This document shows, piece by piece, positions 6,791 through 8,468 of a stretch of DNA of 8,468 bases. The notes under the pieces are model-generated. The model saw only the letters and a program-made list of their open reading frames with translations, was not told where the DNA came from and did no database searches. Within the stretch, counting starts at the first letter, position 1. Each line of letters opens with the position of its first letter. The position numbers and the translations under genes were made by a program. The stretch is from Bacteroidota bacterium. GTDB taxonomy: Bacteria; Bacteroidota; Ignavibacteria; Ignavibacteriales; Ignavibacteriaceae. The stretch lies in contig JAJRSV010000253.1 of assembly GCA_024278655.1 (NCBI GenBank), positions 1 through 8,468 of the forward strand, in the 5' to 3' direction.

Positions 6791-8468
6791 AAAATCAAAC
6801 CTGTATCTTATTCCTAATTCGTTAACCATTTCGTTATAGGATGAAGTGTTTTGAACCGGTTCTTTACGCTCCAACCTGAACACTAAACTTTTTAAGGATT
6901 CAATCGGGGGAAACTCTATTTTAATATTCGCGCGGGTCAAATCCTGAAACACCTGCGAAGTTCCTCCAATTTCATATCTGAATGGTCCTGCTTTTCCAAT
7001 TAAACTAAACACGGTTTCGGTACCGACTTTTTGAATTCTTACACTCCTAATATAATCTCCGAAAGTTTGATTTAAAAAACTTCCTACAAGCGAACCCGCA
7101 AACGCCGCAGCGGTTGACGCGGCAAGGTTTCTGTCCTGTGCCGTTGCATCGTCGGTAAACTTACCAACTATAATAAACATAATTGCATCGGAAGGAGTTT
7201 TAGTAGCATCGAGCTGAAAGTCGCCGATTCCGCTGTCGCGAATATATACGCTTATATTTTCTTCCTTCTGCATAAAGTTTTTATCAATCTGACTTACCGG
7301 TCCTTCGAGATGAATTCTTATTTCAACCTCTTTTTCGTTACCGGCTATATTGGTTGTGTCGCTCGAGATATAATAATCCCGGTACACCGCAGTTACATCC
7401 AGATACGGATCATCAATTTCACTTAAAAACTTAACGCTGCCGAACGCCTGGAACGGCTTAATGAATTCGAGCTTTGAACCTTCGAGTAATTTTAACTCTC
7501 CTTTGGCAACCGGTTTATCGTTAATCAAATCATATTCAAAGTTGCCCCCCAGATATGCCGTAAGGTTTTGCTGGAATTCCTGCGAAAGTACAAACAGCAT
7601 TTTTGCTTCGTCTTCAAGTCTAACCTTCAATCTTATATCGACCGGATTTGAAGAAGCCGATTCCAAATCTTTATTACGGCTTTGCAGGTGTGTGAGTAAA
7701 ATTAAGCTGTCTATTATTGCGTCTTCCTTTTTAGAGTAGTCTTTGTAAACGTATTTAAACTCTTCCGACTCACCCGAAAAAGACGATTGTGCAGGCAAAA
7801 AAGTAAGCGATGCACCTTTCTTTACAATCAAACCGGCATAAACTTCGTTGCGTTCATTGTTTTTTATATAAGAAGCGTTACCGTCGGTTTCAATAACAAG
7901 ATTACCGTAGATGTTCGGGTTAACTGCCTTCGTCTCAAGCCCCAATATTTTCAGTTTACCGTTCATATAAAGTGCGATATCATTGAACACAAAATTTTTA
8001 TGTTCAAGCATTCCCCAACCGATAATTTTACCGCCGTTTTTTGTTGCGCTTTCGTTTTGAACCCAAAGTGTATCGACTTTAATTTTATTTTTTTCAAAGC
8101 GGACATTTAACCCGGTATTGTAACGGAGGTTGTTAACCGTAACCGTAGCGGCGGCATTATGAACCTTTAAATCTCCGTATATTTCAACATTGTTATATTT
8201 TCCGCCAATCGTTAAATCCGACGACAGATTTCCCTCAACTCTTCTTACGTAAGGAACTATGTTTTCAAGCATCACCAAATCGAATTTGTTGGCGAGCAAT
8301 TTTATATTTATCGATTCCTCCCCGAGCGATTTTTTTTCGCCGGCTATCGAAAGATCGACCGGCAGCGTGCCTTCTACTTTCAACTTCGGCTGTTTGATGT
8401 TATACAGTGTGTCTAAAAAATTAACCGAAAGACTGAGCTGTTTGTTATCGTAATTAAAAGATGATGTA
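6788..8468 (-). CDS. tamB: TamB-family translocation and assembly protein (5' end missing)
   Basis: Only the C-terminal 559 residues lie in the window; the frame stays open to the right edge, and an apparent TTG start at 8383 is internal. TamB/YtfN (DUF490, AsmA-like) proteins are long beta-rich grooves anchored in the inner membrane that span the periplasm and are linked to outer-membrane assembly and lipid transport, working with the Omp85 protein TamA. Supporting features: repeated beta strands throughout; the TamB C-terminal signature KGELKLLEGSKLEF (about 322-335) followed by FGSVKFL and DPYLDVTAVY (about 353-362); the SDAIMFIIVGK segment (about 426-436); an Ala-rich helix (about 448-458); and a terminal strand ending LGIRYRFDF. 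A complete protein of this family usually exceeds 1000 residues, so most of the N-terminal part, including the membrane anchor, lies outside. It heads the visible operon with rnr and the Omp85 fusion. Confidence 0.88.
   Translation of the reverse strand, partial: TSSFNYDNKQLSLSVNFLDTLYNIKQPKLKVEGTLPVDLSIAGEKKSLGEESINIKLLANKFDLVMLENIVPYVRRVEGNLSSDLTIGGKYNNVEIYGDLKVHNAAATVTVNNLRYNTGLNVRFEKNKIKVDTLWVQNESATKNGGKIIGWGMLEHKNFVFNDIALYMNGKLKILGLETKAVNPNIYGNLVIETDGNASYIKNNERNEVYAGLIVKKGASLTFLPAQSSFSGESEEFKYVYKDYSKKEDAIIDSLILLTHLQSRNKDLESASSNPVDIRLKVRLEDEAKMLFVLSQEFQQNLTAYLGGNFEYDLINDKPVAKGELKLLEGSKLEFIKPFQAFGSVKFLSEIDDPYLDVTAVYRDYYISSDTTNIAGNEKEVEIRIHLEGPVSQIDKNFMQKEENISVYIRDSGIGDFQLDATKTPSDAIMFIIVGKFTDDATAQDRNLAASTAAAFAGSLVGSFLNQTFGDYIRSVRIQKVGTETVFSLIGKAGPFRYEIGGTSQVFQDLTRANIKIEFPPIESLKSLVFRLERKEPVQNTSSYNEMVNELGIRYRFDF

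Noticed and set aside
8381..8383. TTG as the start codon of the TamB protein
   Set aside because: The same frame stays open for 28 more codons to the window edge with TamB-like sequence, so the gene is cut by the edge.

Overview
The window is moderately AT-rich bacterial DNA from a diderm (two-membrane) organism. It encodes a TamB-type periplasm-spanning protein, an Omp85-type outer-membrane barrel and a lipoprotein. Several traits suggest the Bacteroidota/Ignavibacteria/Chlorobi side of the tree: a signal peptide ending in a Phe-Gly-Gln type site, mostly weak or absent Shine-Dalgarno sequences, a TAnnTTTG-like promoter box and the style of the Omp85 and TamB proteins. This assignment is inferred from gene style, not from a marker gene.

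Layout, left to right. Positions 1-314 hold no secure gene. There is a possible 5' end of a minus-strand reading frame running off the left edge (1-97) and two closely related short palindromes (109-125 and 163-181). A minus-strand lipoprotein with a C-terminal membrane anchor follows (315-980). Across a divergent intergenic region lies a small plus-strand FmdB-family zinc-ribbon gene (1128-1412) with a clear ribosome binding site. An 11-bp-stem terminator (1436-1463) separates it from the convergent minus-strand genes.

The rest (1492-8468) is a compact minus-strand operon, read right to left: tamB (5' end cut by the window edge), rnr (RNase R) and a 1061-residue outer-membrane protein. The tamB stop abuts the rnr start with no gap, and rnr is followed after 13 bp by the last gene. 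That last protein is the most unusual item: an N-terminal HELTH zinc-peptidase (MA-like) domain, a six-repeat TolB/PD40 propeller and a C-terminal Omp85 barrel, with no recognisable POTRA domains.

TamB proteins normally work with an Omp85 partner (TamA) in moving lipid or outer-membrane proteins between membranes. The co-transcribed barrel fusion is therefore a reasonable candidate partner for this TamB. RNase R between them is an RNA-decay enzyme with no obvious direct link. I see no tRNA, rRNA, CRISPR array or complete mobile element.
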